A program made the translations under genes and the position numbers. A stretch of 64,000 nt of DNA from Sordariomycetes sp. S80-01Y (lineage: Eukaryota > Ascomycota > Sordariomycetes), in the NCBI GenBank assembly GCA_037042185.1, contig JAXQJY010000019.1:372001-436000 (forward strand). Direction: 5' to 3'. The notes under the pieces are model-generated. The model was not told the DNA's origin. It saw nothing but the letters and a program-made list of their open reading frames with translations, and made no database searches. This document shows, one piece after another, positions 41,535 through 53,300 of the stretch (the stretch's first letter is position 1; each line of letters opens with the position of its first letter).

Positions 41535-42575
41535 CTAGACAAGAGTCTGGTTCCCGGACAAGGAGCGCTGGAAGAAATCAGCCAACAAGTCAAAGGGAAT
41601 CAGCTCGACGCGATCGTAAAGATCGACGTGACCGGCGTTCTCGACCCAGTGTAACGTCTTTGGCTCAGCAGCACGCTCGTAGGCATTTTCGCTGAACTCG
41701 CGCGAGTGTGCTCGGTCTCCCGAGACAAACATCATGGGGCGCGGCGAAATAGTGTCAATATCGTTGAAGGGGTAGAAGTTCATGAACTTGGTGTTGCTCG
41801 TCATCGTTGGGTGTGTGGTGAGGTTGCTGGTGGTGCCCTCGGGCGTGACCTCACCGCGGCTGGTCCGGTAGAAGTCGTAGAACTCCCGGCCGACAGCATC
41901 TGTCGCGTTGGTGATCTCTTGAGGTGCTCCGCCGGTGTATTCCGTCTCGCCCCCGGCGTACTCCACCCAGCGTTGATTCGACGCCTCCTTGATGATGCTC
42001 TTGCGGACATCGAGCGATACCGAGTTCTCCAGTCCTTGGCGAGCGGCAGTACCCATGTCGTACATGCTCGATGTCGCGACGGCCTTGATGCGAGAGTCGA
42101 TCTTCGCTGCGCTGATCAGGAAAGACCCGCTGCCGCAGATGCCCATGCCCCCAATTCCGTCTTTGTTGATGAAAGACTGCGTGCCGAGGTAGTCGACCGC
42201 TGCGCTGAAGGCGTCGGCGTAGAAATCGGGAGAGACTGCGTTGCGAGGCTCGCCTTCGCTACCGCCCCAGAACGGGAGATCGATCGACAGCGTGACGAAG
42301 CCTTGCTCGGCCAGCTTGGTGGCGTAGAGGTTGGCGCTTTGCTCCTTCACTGCTCCCATGGGGTGGCCCACAACGATGGCGGGAGATTTAGAGCTTCGGT
42401 TGAAGCTGTTGGGGACGTAAAGGTTGCCGGTCACGGAAGTTTGATATAGTGTTTGGAAAATGGTTGGCTCGACCGAGACGATGTCGCTCGTGTAGAAGTT
42501 GTCGGCGCCGAAGGACATATTCTGCGCTCTGGCCGTTGCCAAGAGTGCCGTCAGGGCATAAAACTGATAATACAT
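41535..42575 (-). CDS. Secreted alpha/beta hydrolase (dienelactone-hydrolase/YcjY-like)
   Basis: 346 aa from ATG 42575. An N-terminal signal (MYYQFYALTALLATARAQ) indicates secretion, and several Asn-x-Ser/Thr sequons support glycosylation. The fold is recognisable from GNLYVPNSFNRSSKSPAIVV, GHPMGAVKEQSANLYATKLA and FVTLSIDLPFWGGSEGEPRN. The nucleophile elbow is GMGICGSGSFLISAA, of the GxCxSG type found in YcjY/polyketide-transferase-like hydrolases. The acid is probably in PRPMMFVSGDRAHS, and the catalytic His in WVENAGHVDLYDR. No intron is evident. The substrate is unknown. Confidence 0.82.
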   Translation of the reverse strand: MYYQFYALTALLATARAQNMSFGADNFYTSDIVSVEPTIFQTLYQTSVTGNLYVPNSFNRSSKSPAIVVGHPMGAVKEQSANLYATKLAEQGFVTLSIDLPFWGGSEGEPRNAVSPDFYADAFSAAVDYLGTQSFINKDGIGGMGICGSGSFLISAAKIDSRIKAVATSSMYDMGTAARQGLENSVSLDVRKSIIKEASNQRWVEYAGGETEYTGGAPQEITNATDAVGREFYDFYRTSRGEVTPEGTTSNLTTHPTMTSNTKFMNFYPFNDIDTISPRPMMFVSGDRAHSREFSENAYERAAEPKTLHWVENAGHVDLYDRVELIPFDLLADFFQRSLSGNQTLV

Positions 42576-43256
42576 GATCACAGTCTCGACCGGGCTTCAA
42601 TCTGTCTTTGGTATTACTGCGGTGGAGGTGGCTTGGGTGTTGGAAGGTTTGAGCTCTCTGCTTGAGGGCGCTGTTATATATTGCTTTCTTGGACTGCAGG
42701 CACTGCTGCGTAGCTCCGGGTAATCCCACCACGGACTGCCGTTACCATCTTTGTGACGTATCTTCACAGGCATCGGTCCGTCTTCAACAAGGCCGCGTAC
42801 GCTCTACCACGGATGACGTTTCGCCCAGGGCTGCCCATCCCTAGGAGTCTTCGTGGAGGGAAGCTCTCCATATCTCTCAACACATACGGGGGCGCTAATG
42901 CAGGTGGATGACATCTCCACATATAGAACCTGCGGGGGCCTGCTGGCGACCCTAATTGTGGTGGGATGTGGCAGTACATGAATGCATGCCGGCATTTGCT
43001 GCAAGCGGCTTACGGCTAATAGCCTTTGAAACAAGCTTAAAGTGTTTATTCCACCCTCTTACTTGATTGCGTGACCCCAGTCTACGGCATTGAGGAGGTT
43101 AAAAGCCCGTTCAAACAGCTTATGTCGGCAGGACTGCCTTCGAGTAACTTTTAGTCTAGTAATACAGACATAGACAGGAGTTCTGGTCTAGAAGAAATTA
43201 AAAAAGCATCAGTTCTTTGCCTGTCTAGCCTCCGCATCAAACGGCCAGAAGGTCCA
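42576..43256. other. Intergenic region upstream of secreted hydrolase
   Basis: 681 bp containing the hydrolase promoter and the 3' flank of the next gene. Nothing else supported. Confidence 0.4.
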
Positions 43257-45400
43257 CTACCATTGAACAACAACTTGGTTCCGAGCAAGGTTCTTCACCA
43301 GCGCAAACGGCGTGTTCGTATCGCCCCTCCGATGTGCAGTGACTCTGACTACAGGCAGATATACGCCAGCGTCCATGTAGCTGTGATCAACCCGGATCTG
43401 GATGCTGCTTTGCTGCGCCTCGATGCCGATGTTGACGTAGGAGCCGTTCCCATAGAAGTCCCACTCAACCTTGACCAGCGAGCCCATGCCCCGGGGCACT
43501 TCGGCGTGCGCAAGGAAACTCACCGGCTCCCCGACCCTAACTTTCGCCATAGTCAGTCCATTGGTCTCCAGGTGAACTGCCGGCTGGATTCCATGCCGCT
43601 CATTTGCAGGTGATGGCACTGCAACCTGACCATTGACAATGATGTAGTTTGTTGCCTTTGGTGGCTCAGTGCCCTTCTCAACCCAAGCACTGAGGTCGCG
43701 CAAGTGTTGTTCGTAGGTCCCGATAAAGTCGACTATTTGCGCCGATCTTGGACCGGAGACGAACTCCATCTGGTGATCGGCGTTGTCCGAGAAATATAGA
43801 CGAAGTTTGTCTTGGAAACCCTCTCCAAACTTTCGTGCGACCTGTTTCCTATACCAGTCTGCGTGCCATGGGAAGGCGTCAGGGTCGAGCAAAGTGTCCA
43901 TGACGATGACCTTAGCTGTGATGTTGCCTGAGTGCACAGCCCCACCGCTCGCGATTTGTGAGAGTCCCGGTCCCAGCAGAACGTCACGCTGAGGATACAA
44001 GGGTTCTCCGTTGCCATCTTTCAAATAGTCATATCCATACAGACCGTAACTCGACGGCGGAACCTGGTGGCGATGCAACGTATGGACCGCAAGCCACCAT
44101 CTGTTGTCCACCTTCAGTATGGCATTAGGGTTGAGCGAATGCACCCAAGTGGCATTGAGGTCGGCGGGAAGGGAGCCTGAATTATCTTCAGAGCTGAAGA
44201 GGCTGAAGAATGTACGCTCCGCGTCGCTGTCGTTCGTTCTCTCCACAGGCGGCAAGGTTACTTCGAGACCAGGCATGCCGTCTGCTTCAAAGGGAACGTG
44301 GTCCAAGCGAATACCAACAGGTTTCTCCTCCGAATCGTAAATTACTTCTGTCACTGTCGCGTCAAATTCGATCAAAGATTTGCGGAAGAAATCTCCTAGC
44401 TCCGACCGGTCTGAGCCCAAATACCCGGGTTGAGTCCAGTAGTCGTCAACATAGGTTGGGTCCTGCACCTTCATCCTAGGAATGACCATGTTCTCGATGA
44501 CACCCCACACTTGTGTCATATGTGAGCCGGTGTCCTCGAAATTTTCCCACGCTCGCAAAGGGACGCCCAAAGCGGTGCACTCCTCGAGGACAGCACGGCT
44601 CAGAGGCGGAAGAACTGAAAAGGGATCAACCCCGGCTCCTGGCCGAAGAGATGCGATAAGTTTGTCCTTTTCTTCGGCCATAACTAGTCCACCGAGGGCT
44701 CTGATCGGAAAGTTGTTGGGATTGCTAAAAGGTACAGCTTGTATCAGGATGACCGCTCCGTCCCAGATGTCGTTGGTATTTTCCACGGCCCCAACAGTCT
44801 GAAGTGAGCCACCACTCCCGCCGTAGATATAGCCATGTATGGCTCTGTTCGGTTGACCATAATATTCGCGGGCAATTTGTCGAGACAACCTGGCAGCCGC
44901 GGCGTTACCGCGGTACCCAAAGCTCTGTACCTGTACTGTGTACCCCCCGCTATCTACCCCAAAGCCGACCGCAAAGTCGGTGGCTGAGGAATTCTGGGTC
45001 GGGTAGACAAGCTGAAAGAATCTCCCGTCCCATTGCGAGGTAGGGGGAAGATAAATGTTGAAGTCATCGCCGCTAGGTTCGAAATGTCCGGAGATCCTGT
45101 GATGGGGAACAGGGTCGGATTTGTCGATCTCGTCGTCAATAATAGCAGAGGAGTAATCCGGATCGAAACAGAACGGCGTTAGGTAAAGGCCGGTGCCGTG
45201 TTGATTCAAAGCACATTCCGGTAGATCGATTTTGCCAGCTTCTGCCAGGCTCAGTTGCCTAGCTAAGGTCGGCGAGGTTAAGGCAGCCACAATGAAAGTG
45301 ACTCGGTGAACGTTTGACGGCCTGCAATCATGAGATGCGACCAGGACGAGAAGGTTTTGGTCATATTGGACCTTTGAACAGCAGTCAGCACTTACAGCAT
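43257..45400 (-). CDS. Large secreted alpha/beta hydrolase with PKD-like C-terminal domain
   Basis: 689 aa. The long open frame has no early ATG. A 5-nt first exon (45396-45400, ATGCT) spliced through a consensus intron 45322-45395 (GTAAGT...TTGCAG) supplies the start and produces a good signal peptide, MLPSNVHRVTFIVAALTSPT. The mature part has HHRISGHFEPSGDDFNIYLP and WDGRFFQLVYP, reminiscent of the tannase/feruloyl-esterase group. The probable nucleophile elbow is GYIYGGSGGSLQTVGA. A late His in FSDNADHQMEFVSG could complete the triad. The last 75 residues (VRVGEPVSFLAHAEV ... VEWDFYGNGSYV ... HSYMDAGVYLPVVRV) look like a PKD-type beta-sandwich. Substrate unknown; family placement is moderate. 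Confidence 0.78.
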
Positions 45401-45754
45401 CCTGAGAACTTGCAGGAGACAAGATGGGTCAGAATTTCGCCTAGATCAGAAGAATGCGCACAGCCGTCTACAAGTGAAACCGAGCGAACCTTATATGATG
45501 GGCCCGGAACAATTCAAACAGCATAAGAAAGGGGGGCTGTGCGAGGAATTTCGAGCTGAGGTCGAATCGGATGTTTTACGCATCCTCCTTGAGACAAGAG
45601 CTGGCTCCGCAGCAAATGCATCTCGACCCCCAAAGAATGACCCCTAGCACCGATGATAGATCATTTATCAACACCGTCGACAGCGGCAAATGCCTTTATT
45701 CTAGATTATGGCGGACTCCGGACGTAATGTCCAATGCCTCCATCCTACGGGCGA
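45401..45754. other. Spacer between hydrolase start and regulator stop
   Basis: 354 bp, upstream of the hydrolase first exon. No gene supported. Confidence 0.4.
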
Positions 45755-47153
45755 TCACCTGGCATGAGGCAGCCACATTTCGTATTCGTCCAGAAGCATG
45801 CCTTTCAACTCACGTAGGATATGCCTCCCCCAGCCCTCCAGCCACCAGAAGCCTTCGAGAACCTCCAAGCATACCCCGAAATACCCAACGAGAACTAAGG
45901 CAACTCTATGACCCCCGTTCAATAACTGGATGAAAATATCGTCGAACTCGTATACCCACCGCATAACGGAGACGAAGTCTGCGTCTTTTCTTTGATGGGT
46001 CGGCGGAAGAGTCTCGCAAATAGACTCGAAACACCTTCTCATCGACGCAAGAGTTTCTCGCAGAACTTGGTCCGCAGGTGATTCGGAGGTTGTCTGTAGC
46101 TGCATTTGCAACCGGTCGAGCCCATCCTGCCATTTCCACTCCGGAAACGCAATTTCAACCCTACGCCTCCTCTTGTCGCGCATTGCTTGCTCTTCTAGCG
46201 GACTCGGCCTCTCCCCGTCATCGTCAATGATTTCTTTCGGTGCGAGAAACCCGGAAAAGACGACGGACGAACCGAAAGTCTTAAGGACAAAACGCACCCC
46301 TCTTATCAGGTGTAGCGAGGAGTTGCACCCATCTCGAGAGACAAGCATCAAATCCCCTGGAGACGGCTTCCTAGCAAACGAAATAAAGCATATCATGACC
46401 GCGAGAACGTAAAAGACTTGGCAATTCTTGATCGTCAGGTCCGCAATCATGGTAGTTGCATTTCGAACAACGATTTCGTAGTGCTCCTCTCCCTGTCTCA
46501 TGTAATGCGGCGCATCTTGCAGCTCAACGCGAGCGAGATGGTAAGCCGATATTGATAGAGCGGCGTGAAGAACGCTGGGAAACCGCCGACCGAGTCTCGG
46601 CACTGAGTCTCTCCAGATGCAGACGTGGCCTATTGTAGCTGCAGTGACAGTACAGTAGTGGTGGAACAAGAGGAGGTCATCTACATTGAGGCCCGATGCA
46701 GGGCTTGCCGCCGCGTCGGGAGAGACTGTTCTCGAAATAGGTCGTCCTTGAGATGAGGATGAATGCGATCCCGAACAAGGCAGCTTTGTCCAATCGCTTC
46801 GTGGTCGTCCCCTCTGCTTTCTCGCTCCCTGTTTGCGCTGATCTTCGTAAGAGGCAGCACGGGATTCCCTTTCAGAAGGAGGTAAGAGGTCGCAAGGAAC
46901 TCCAAAACGTTTGCACTGCGTGCATTCTGGCTCAGCCTCGTCGCACTGTCGACCGTTAGCCGGGCAGCTTGAGCAAACGCAAGGGTATGCCTACCTTGAT
47001 CTTCCTCTTTTTGCAAGTCCGACATCCTGATCTGGACTTCTTATGGGGCTTTCTTTGCTTCTTGCTCGGCGATGACGAGATTGTAGACTGGCCGGGCTCT
47101 TCGTCTCCTTGCGGCCCTCGCAAGGCTGGGGCCAAACGGCTGTGGGCGCTCAT
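45755..47153 (-). CDS. Upc2-like Zn2Cys6 transcription factor (module A)
   Basis: 449 aa. Exons 46995-47153 and 45755-46945, intron 46946-46994 (GTAGGC...GACAG). Splicing within the zinc cluster joins GCRTCKKRKIK to CDEAEPECTQCKRFGVPC (residues 44-71). The basic stretch KKQRKPHKKSRS before it is a likely nuclear signal. The compact length and the DLLLFHHYCTVTAATIGH segment after the linker are typical of the Upc2/Ecm22-type sterol-responsive regulators and their many filamentous relatives. The C-terminal helical ligand-binding-like region ends LLDEYEMWLPHAR. It is divergent from an RTA1-family gene with 443 bp between starts. Sterol sensing is inferred from the family. Confidence 0.82.
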
Positions 47154-47596
47154 TCGCAAGGAAAGGACTCCGTAGAAGAGTCAAGAGATGGGGGATAAAT
47201 GAGCAAGTGGGAAGAAATACGAGAGAGGGTGCGGAATGCGTAAATCTATACGATTAATCGAAGAAGACAAGAAAGGACGACTCATGGATGGAGGCTTGAT
47301 GCGAAGCAGTCCGTATCGTCATATGTCGTAAAATGTGCGTAAAATATATGATTGGTCGAAGCTTGGATGCCCCCCTTTTGCTGGATCCATTTTCCATTTC
47401 AAGTCCTCTTTCTGGTGTGTTAGTGCTCCACAGTCTGACACGAGTACGTGAAGAATTCCAATGTATTGGGAAATAGAAAAGGCTTTATAAAGAGATACGC
47501 CAGTCCTTGCATCACTTCAAGATCTCTGTCCGATTTTCTATGAATTACATCTTCTTTTTACCTACGTCCCAGCAACCCACACTCCATCTGCATGCC
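47154..47596. promoter_or_regulatory. Divergent promoter of module A (regulator/RTA1)
   Basis: 443 bp shared upstream region. It contains TATACGA at 47247-47253, the reverse complement of TCGTATA, the core sterol-response heptamer known for yeast Upc2/Ecm22. Confidence 0.5.
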
Positions 47597-48544
47597 ATGG
47601 CTGTCGACTACAGCGCAGACAGTCCACCCTTTGGTCCAATAGTCGATGGCGATCAGATTATCTTCTACCACTATTTGCCCAGCGAAAAGGCTGCGTGGGC
47701 ATTCCTGGTCTTGTTTGCAATTGCCGCAGCCGCCCATGTGTTCTTCCTATTCCGTCTCCGAGCCTGGCACTTCATACCCCTGAGCTTGGGGCTCATTGGT
47801 GAGTACACAAGATGGCCTCCAAGCTCTTGTCCTTATAGCTCGTTGGATACTAATGCTTATTGGGACTTTTTAGGTGAGCTCTTTGGATACTATGGTCGTG
47901 TTCAGGCGCACAAGAGTCCCAACGTCGCTGGCCCTTTCATCATGCAAAACCTCTTGATCTTGGGCATGGCGCCTTTGATCGCAGCAACCGTATACATGAG
48001 CCTCGGCCGGTTCATCAAGGCTCTCGAACTCCGGCAACATATGGCTATCAGTCCCAAGCTTACGACGGCCTTCTACATCATTGTGGACATCGGGTGCTTT
48101 GGTACACAGGTGGTGGGCTCCGTCACCCCTGCATCGGGCGATCCCGAGGGAGTCAAACTGGGGCGAAACCTCATCATAGGCGGTCTGATTGCTCAGCTGG
48201 TGGCATTGTCGTTTTTTATCCTGTCGAGTCTACATGCGCACGTATTATTCAAGAGGTCAATCGCCCACAGCGCTGGTCGGCCACTGCAGACACAAGGGTT
48301 AAAGTACTTCTGGGCCAACTACGCGACGACGACGTCGATGATTGTACGAGCTGTCGTAAGAGGCATCGAGTACATTCAGGGTCAAGATGGCGCAATCGCC
48401 TCCAACGAAGCATACTTATACGCCTTCGATGCTGTGCCGATGGTGGCCATTGCTGGGCTGTACCTCTTCATACACCCAGGACGGCTTGTCCGAGATGTGG
48501 CGAGGACCAAATCTATGGGAAGTAGTATAGAGCTGAAGCCTTGA
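47597..48544 (+). CDS. RTA1-like seven-helix membrane protein (module A)
   Basis: 290 aa from ATG 47597 (good context, GCCATGG); an in-frame ATG at 47540 is possible. Exons 47597-47798 and 47874-48544, intron 47799-47873 (GTGAGT...TTTTAG). The join gives LSLGLIGELFGYYGRV, matching the conserved second-helix region. Seven hydrophobic segments can be traced, with RTA1 marks FIMQNLLILGMAPLIAATVYM, ISPKLTTAFYIIVDIGC and SMIVRAVVRGIEYIQGQDG, and an acidic residue near the end of helix 6. RTA1/Rsb1/Rtm1 proteins confer resistance to sterol analogues, sphingoid bases or other membrane toxicants. It is divergent from an Upc2-like regulator. Confidence 0.88.
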   Translation: MAVDYSADSPPFGPIVDGDQIIFYHYLPSEKAAWAFLVLFAIAAAAHVFFLFRLRAWHFIPLSLGLIGEYTRWPPSSCPYSSLDTNAYWDFLGELFGYYGRVQAHKSPNVAGPFIMQNLLILGMAPLIAATVYMSLGRFIKALELRQHMAISPKLTTAFYIIVDIGCFGTQVVGSVTPASGDPEGVKLGRNLIIGGLIAQLVALSFFILSSLHAHVLFKRSIAHSAGRPLQTQGLKYFWANYATTTSMIVRAVVRGIEYIQGQDGAIASNEAYLYAFDAVPMVAIAGLYLFIHPGRLVRDVARTKSMGSSIELKP

Positions 48545-50377
48545 AAGGGGCGCCGACGCATGAGGAACGCGATGATGCATTTCTTCCAAAATAATGCCCT
48601 GCAGTTGAATTGACAGGCGACCTTCACCACACACCCTATGCATTTCTGCACCCGTGGGCTGACCTCTGAACTTTCCTTTCGCTAGTCTCCCTTCCCGTCG
48701 ACAGCCTCATCCATTCTGGCTTCGCTGCCATGCTCATTTTTTGTCGGGTCGACGTTCTCCGCAGTTTGGAACTCATATCACCATCATAAGCCTTGATGTA
48801 ATACATGAAATCATTGACAACTTTGTTGTGTGCCAACAACGTCTAAAATTGTTGCACAGCTGGTTTAAAAGAACGTTGGTAAAATGCAACGCAGCCAACA
48901 AGATGTAAAACTTCAATCCGCTACAGTAAGCGAAACTCCTTAAAGAGAACGCAGGGTGTTGATCACCGTCCCAAACACGGAATGTGTACCCATTGCTTCA
49001 GGTGAGTCGATAGCCAACATCGTCGCATGACATCGTGAGCAAATTAATTAAGTCGAATTCAAGATAAGAAACCCTTTTCCCCCCGGCTGTCTAGGGTAAG
49101 CTGTCGTACAGGGCTGTGTGGCTCGCGAAGGGAGGGTTGAGGATCAATCTCGTTCCCTAACCCATGATTGGCTGCAAAACGATCCACGCACGGGCAACGG
49201 TTCCCCGAAATCGCCTGGACCAGGGATGGCTCGACTGGGGTGACGGAAAAGGACGGTGAGGCTGGGATTGCCGGCACGGGAGTTCAACGCTGCCAGCCGG
49301 CTGCGCGCCTTCACGCAGTAGACTTCAAACCGCCCAAAGGAGCATCTTGGCGTTATGATACGTGCTTGCAGACTTTCCCCTGCAAATGGCTGGCTCATCG
49401 ACTCCTCGAAGTTGGTTCATGTGGCCCCGCATCCCCATAACCCCCGTCTCGCCATCCAGGTCCGGCTCGGCTGGCCTGGCTTGACCTTGGCTGAAAAAGC
49501 AAAAACGTGCGAGGAGCGATTTCACTCGCCCGCTGATTGGAGCGAAGCGCACGTTGGCCCCGTTTGCTTTTGTGTTCCTGCATCTTAGTGCTGCACTAAG
49601 CCAGAGTGGCTCTCCAAGCTGGGACGACGTGCCGTGCATGGTCCCCCAAGAGCCGTCCAAGTGCCGTGAGTTGAGTCTGCTGTCAGTTTCCGTGACGATT
49701 GCGGTCTTAATTCCATGATGGCCAGTTCCTGTGAAGAAATATCAGACCAGATGTGTTCCAGGCTCGTTTTCCAGGGCTCCAGAGGGGCTGACTTTGCACC
49801 GGAAGACGCCCAGCTGGCCGGAAATAGCGTTGCTGATCCTGTCGGGACCCCTGCGTTTTTGTGTGATGATCTCCACATCGGCTCTGCTAGCTGGATGTTA
49901 TCACAAGTGACCGATTTGCCGGCAATCACCACTCGAACCAGGGGGAGCAGAAGTACGTCAAGGAGGTTGAGCTGGTCTCGTCACGCTTGCTGGAGACCGC
50001 GCCGCCGCGCGGGACTCGTCCCACTCTGCCCCTTCTCCCTTGATCGTCTTTGCCTCTTGACATCTCTCCATCACGTTCATATCTTCCCTTCATTTGCTCA
50101 TGCTCGCCCCGTCTTTCGTTTGTGCACCTTCGTTTACGCATCTGGCGAACTGTTGACGACTCCGTCACAACCAACTCCTCCTCAGGCCTCATCTCCCCTC
50201 TCATATTGCGGCGGCACTCTCGGTTCTGGCACAATTTACTGGCGCTGAAGTACATAATTTGGGGGCTGGGCGCTTTCCATTTGTAAGTGATGTCCGAGAC
50301 ACGAGGCCTGGACATGCGACTTCGGAGCTGACATGGGACACAGGTTTAACAATGTCTGAGCTCAGTCGCACATCTTG
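48545..50377. promoter_or_regulatory. Long upstream region of the disordered-protein gene
   Basis: 1.8 kb without a supportable gene. Its right end holds a likely 5'-UTR intron (50283-50343, GTAAGT...ACACAG) and a short upstream ORF at 50352-50378. Frames near 49.7-50.2 kb lack domain content. Confidence 0.5.
50283..50343 (+). other. Probable 5'-UTR intron
   Basis: A consensus GTAAGT donor and an ACACAG acceptor 61 nt apart lie just upstream of the coding start at 50378. Removing it shortens the leader and leaves the uORF intact. Confidence 0.45.
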
Positions 50378-50378
50378 A
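50352..50378 (+). promoter_or_regulatory. Short upstream ORF overlapping the main start
   Basis: ATG at 50352 encodes MSELSRTS and its TGA stop shares an A with the main ATG (TGATG at 50376-50380). This arrangement would permit stop-start coupling or would dampen translation of the main frame. Confidence 0.45.
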
Positions 50379-53300
50379 TGCCACCGACCTCGACAGAGCA
50401 TCACCAGCGGGCGCGGTCCCTTTCCACGGGCACCGCGCCCGCCAGGGCAGTCGACGATGCTCCCGAGTTCGACAAGGCGAAGCGCGCAGCCATCCCGCGC
50501 GCGGCCTCGACGTTGGGCATGTACAACACCGCGAGGGAGGACAAGGACGCCGGAGACCCCTTTCGTGATATTGCGCGCGAACAGGTCGACCGGGAGACGT
50601 TGCGCGACCTCGCTCATTTCTTTAAGCACACGCGACCACCGACGACACGATACATGGACCCTGCGTCGGCAGAGAATTGTTTTGGCAAGTCAGGGTCTGG
50701 GTCAGGGGAGAATCATAGCAAGAGGTGGTCGATACGATCGTTACGAAGGGGAACCAAGGGCAAGCCGCGGCCATCGTCGCTGCAGCTAAGGGACAGCACC
50801 ATCCTCAAGACAACAGCTGCCGGCCACCAATACATGGCCATCTCAGTGCCATTCAACGGCACTGGCGATGGTCGACCGTCCTTTCAGTCGCGACTTTCGG
50901 CTCTCCAACAGCAACACATTGCGCCAGTACTGGGCTCTCCACGGCGCAACTCGTCAGCCGACATACAGGGCACTGCGAGCCCGACGAGCTCGAGAACGCA
51001 GCCCTCGAAACATGAATCTGCCGACCTGGCAGCCGTTGTTTCACGATCGTCCTCGAGATTCGACAAGAATCCTTTCCAGCTATCCATCCGAGTGTCGACT
51101 GCTGAACCTGGCGTACGCTCTCTGCTCAAGCTGGTCGACGAGTGGCTGGAGGACCAGCATAGCTCAGACAGTCCCCAGGCAGTCCAGGGTCAGCGACTGA
51201 TAGGACCTTCACAACCATCGACAGGAGCAGTCCCTACGGTCCTTTCGCCAGTGGTATCAGAGATTGTGGAGGAAGAGCTAGATGACGATGGTTCCGCCGG
51301 TACTCCGACGACTGCACCGACGACAGCTCCTACTCCTACCATAATGGTGAAGCCGGCTTTGAGCTCGTCGCCTGTCAGGGACTCGCCAGGAGACGCCCCA
51401 TATCAGACTGCTTCCTTGCCCATGACGCCTCCAGCCGTCGAATCGCAAGGCGACAGCTTCCCAGATCTAGCGCCTCGGCCGCAAAGCGCAGGGGCATCGA
51501 TGGCATCTCCAAGATCTCCCGAAAGTGCGTCAAGGGTGGCTCTGTCAACGTTCCCAAATACCAGCCCCGCAAAACAAAGCCCAGTCAGATCACCCAAGCA
51601 GGGGAGGAAGCCTGCCAACATCTCGGTCAAGCGAACACTGGAAGTCCCACAAGCGCAGATCCAGCCTGACTCGCCGGGTTTCCCTAAGATGCTTGCCGCG
51701 ATGACCTTTCCTTCGCCACCAGAGAGTGTCAAGTGTCACTCAGCAAGCAACAGCATCGCCTCATCCGACCCAAACAGGTCGATTGCGACACCTCCATTGA
51801 CAGGGCGATCTTCGGTAACATCGTCGACTCCGTCGACGCTGGATCAACGCGTGATGCATCCAGCTCGACCGGGTCTCAAACACTACAAGTCGGACAGCGC
51901 CTTCAACTCGTCGTACGTGTCACAGCGATCGATTGCTTCTAGCTTGGGAACTTACGACGGCAACTCTGCCGAGATCAGTATCGCCAAGATGTCCAAAGGT
52001 CGGTCTGAGCATCGCAAGAAGCCTTCGTACACGTTCAACAAGCCTTCGAGGCTCAACTTGGTTTCGGCTGCGGACGATTCTTCTATGCGGCGAGCCTCGC
52101 TTGACTCCGTCGTCCGAACGGAGGAGGGCTCGCAACGCCAGTCAACCGTCAGCACCATCGCCTCCTCGCGGCAGTCAATGGCAAGCGACCGCCATCGTCA
52201 TTCCATCAAAAGTGACACCTCTGCGGCTAGTGATGCTACTGCCATGGACGAAGCGTTCAGCAAGGCTCGTTACTCAAATCGAGATTCGGTCTCGACTTTC
52301 GACGAAAGGCGACGATCCGAGACGCAATGCTCAACGAGATCAGTCTCCTCCAGTGGCACTAACGGCACGGCGGCCAGTCTTGCTGAGCGAAGGATGGCAC
52401 GACGGGCCCGCGTACGGGAGAAGGTACAGAGAGACCTCGATGCCACCAAGATCAAAAACGTTCAAGTCCAAAAGCCGCCCTCGTTTGGCGTGGCAGATGC
52501 GGTTGACTCGCCTGTGCTCGGCTGGTTCCCGCAGCTTGGACAGGGGGCCCATCCCCAAGCGAACAAGAAGACACCACAAGTGCCTTCTCGTCTTGCTCTG
52601 CAATCAGTCGCCCCAGATACACCTTCAGAGACGACTCCGACCGAGTCAAAGCCCTTGAGACATGCTTCTCGAAGATCTTCCGTGGGGGACATTAGTCAAT
52701 TGATTCCAGAGACTGTCGAAGAAACAACGACTCCTGTAACACCCAAGGCACCACAGCCACCGTTCACCTTCTCCCCCATAATGGCGGAGCAAACGGCACC
52801 AGACGGCGAAGCCGAGCCAGAGGAACCTTCCACGCCAACTGTACCGGAACTGACGTTGACCTCGATCATGACCGTGGCGGATATCGAGGCTCAGTCACCG
52901 GATTCCACCCTTCGCCCACTGTCGCTTCTGACAACTGGGTCCTCGGCACCACCCATCGTGCCTCCTCGGTCAACTCTAAGACCCGACACACAGCCCAGCG
53001 CTCGACAGAGGCGTCTTCCGGTCAGGGTATCGAAAAACCCTCTCGAGCTCACCGTGAACACCAAGACCAAATCGAAGAGAAACAGCTCCCCTCATATACC
53101 TACACCTCCGGTATCACCGGATCCAGGATCTTCCAGGCTGAGCTTCTTCAGCATCAAGCCCACCTCTGCTCCGCCATCGACGAATTACCACCAGTCGTGG
53201 ACTCACCCCCCTCAGCACAGTCGGCAGACGCAGAGCCTGAAAGACAAGGAGACCGAGTGGCTTACGAACCACCAACGACAGACAGCCGAGGACTGGCGCC

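Noticed and set aside
41706-42449. 247-residue plus-strand frame opposite the secreted hydrolase
   Set aside because: Antisense shadow; no domain content.
49715-50248. 177-residue frame upstream of the disordered-protein gene
   Set aside because: It lies in leader/promoter sequence, has atypical composition and no motif.
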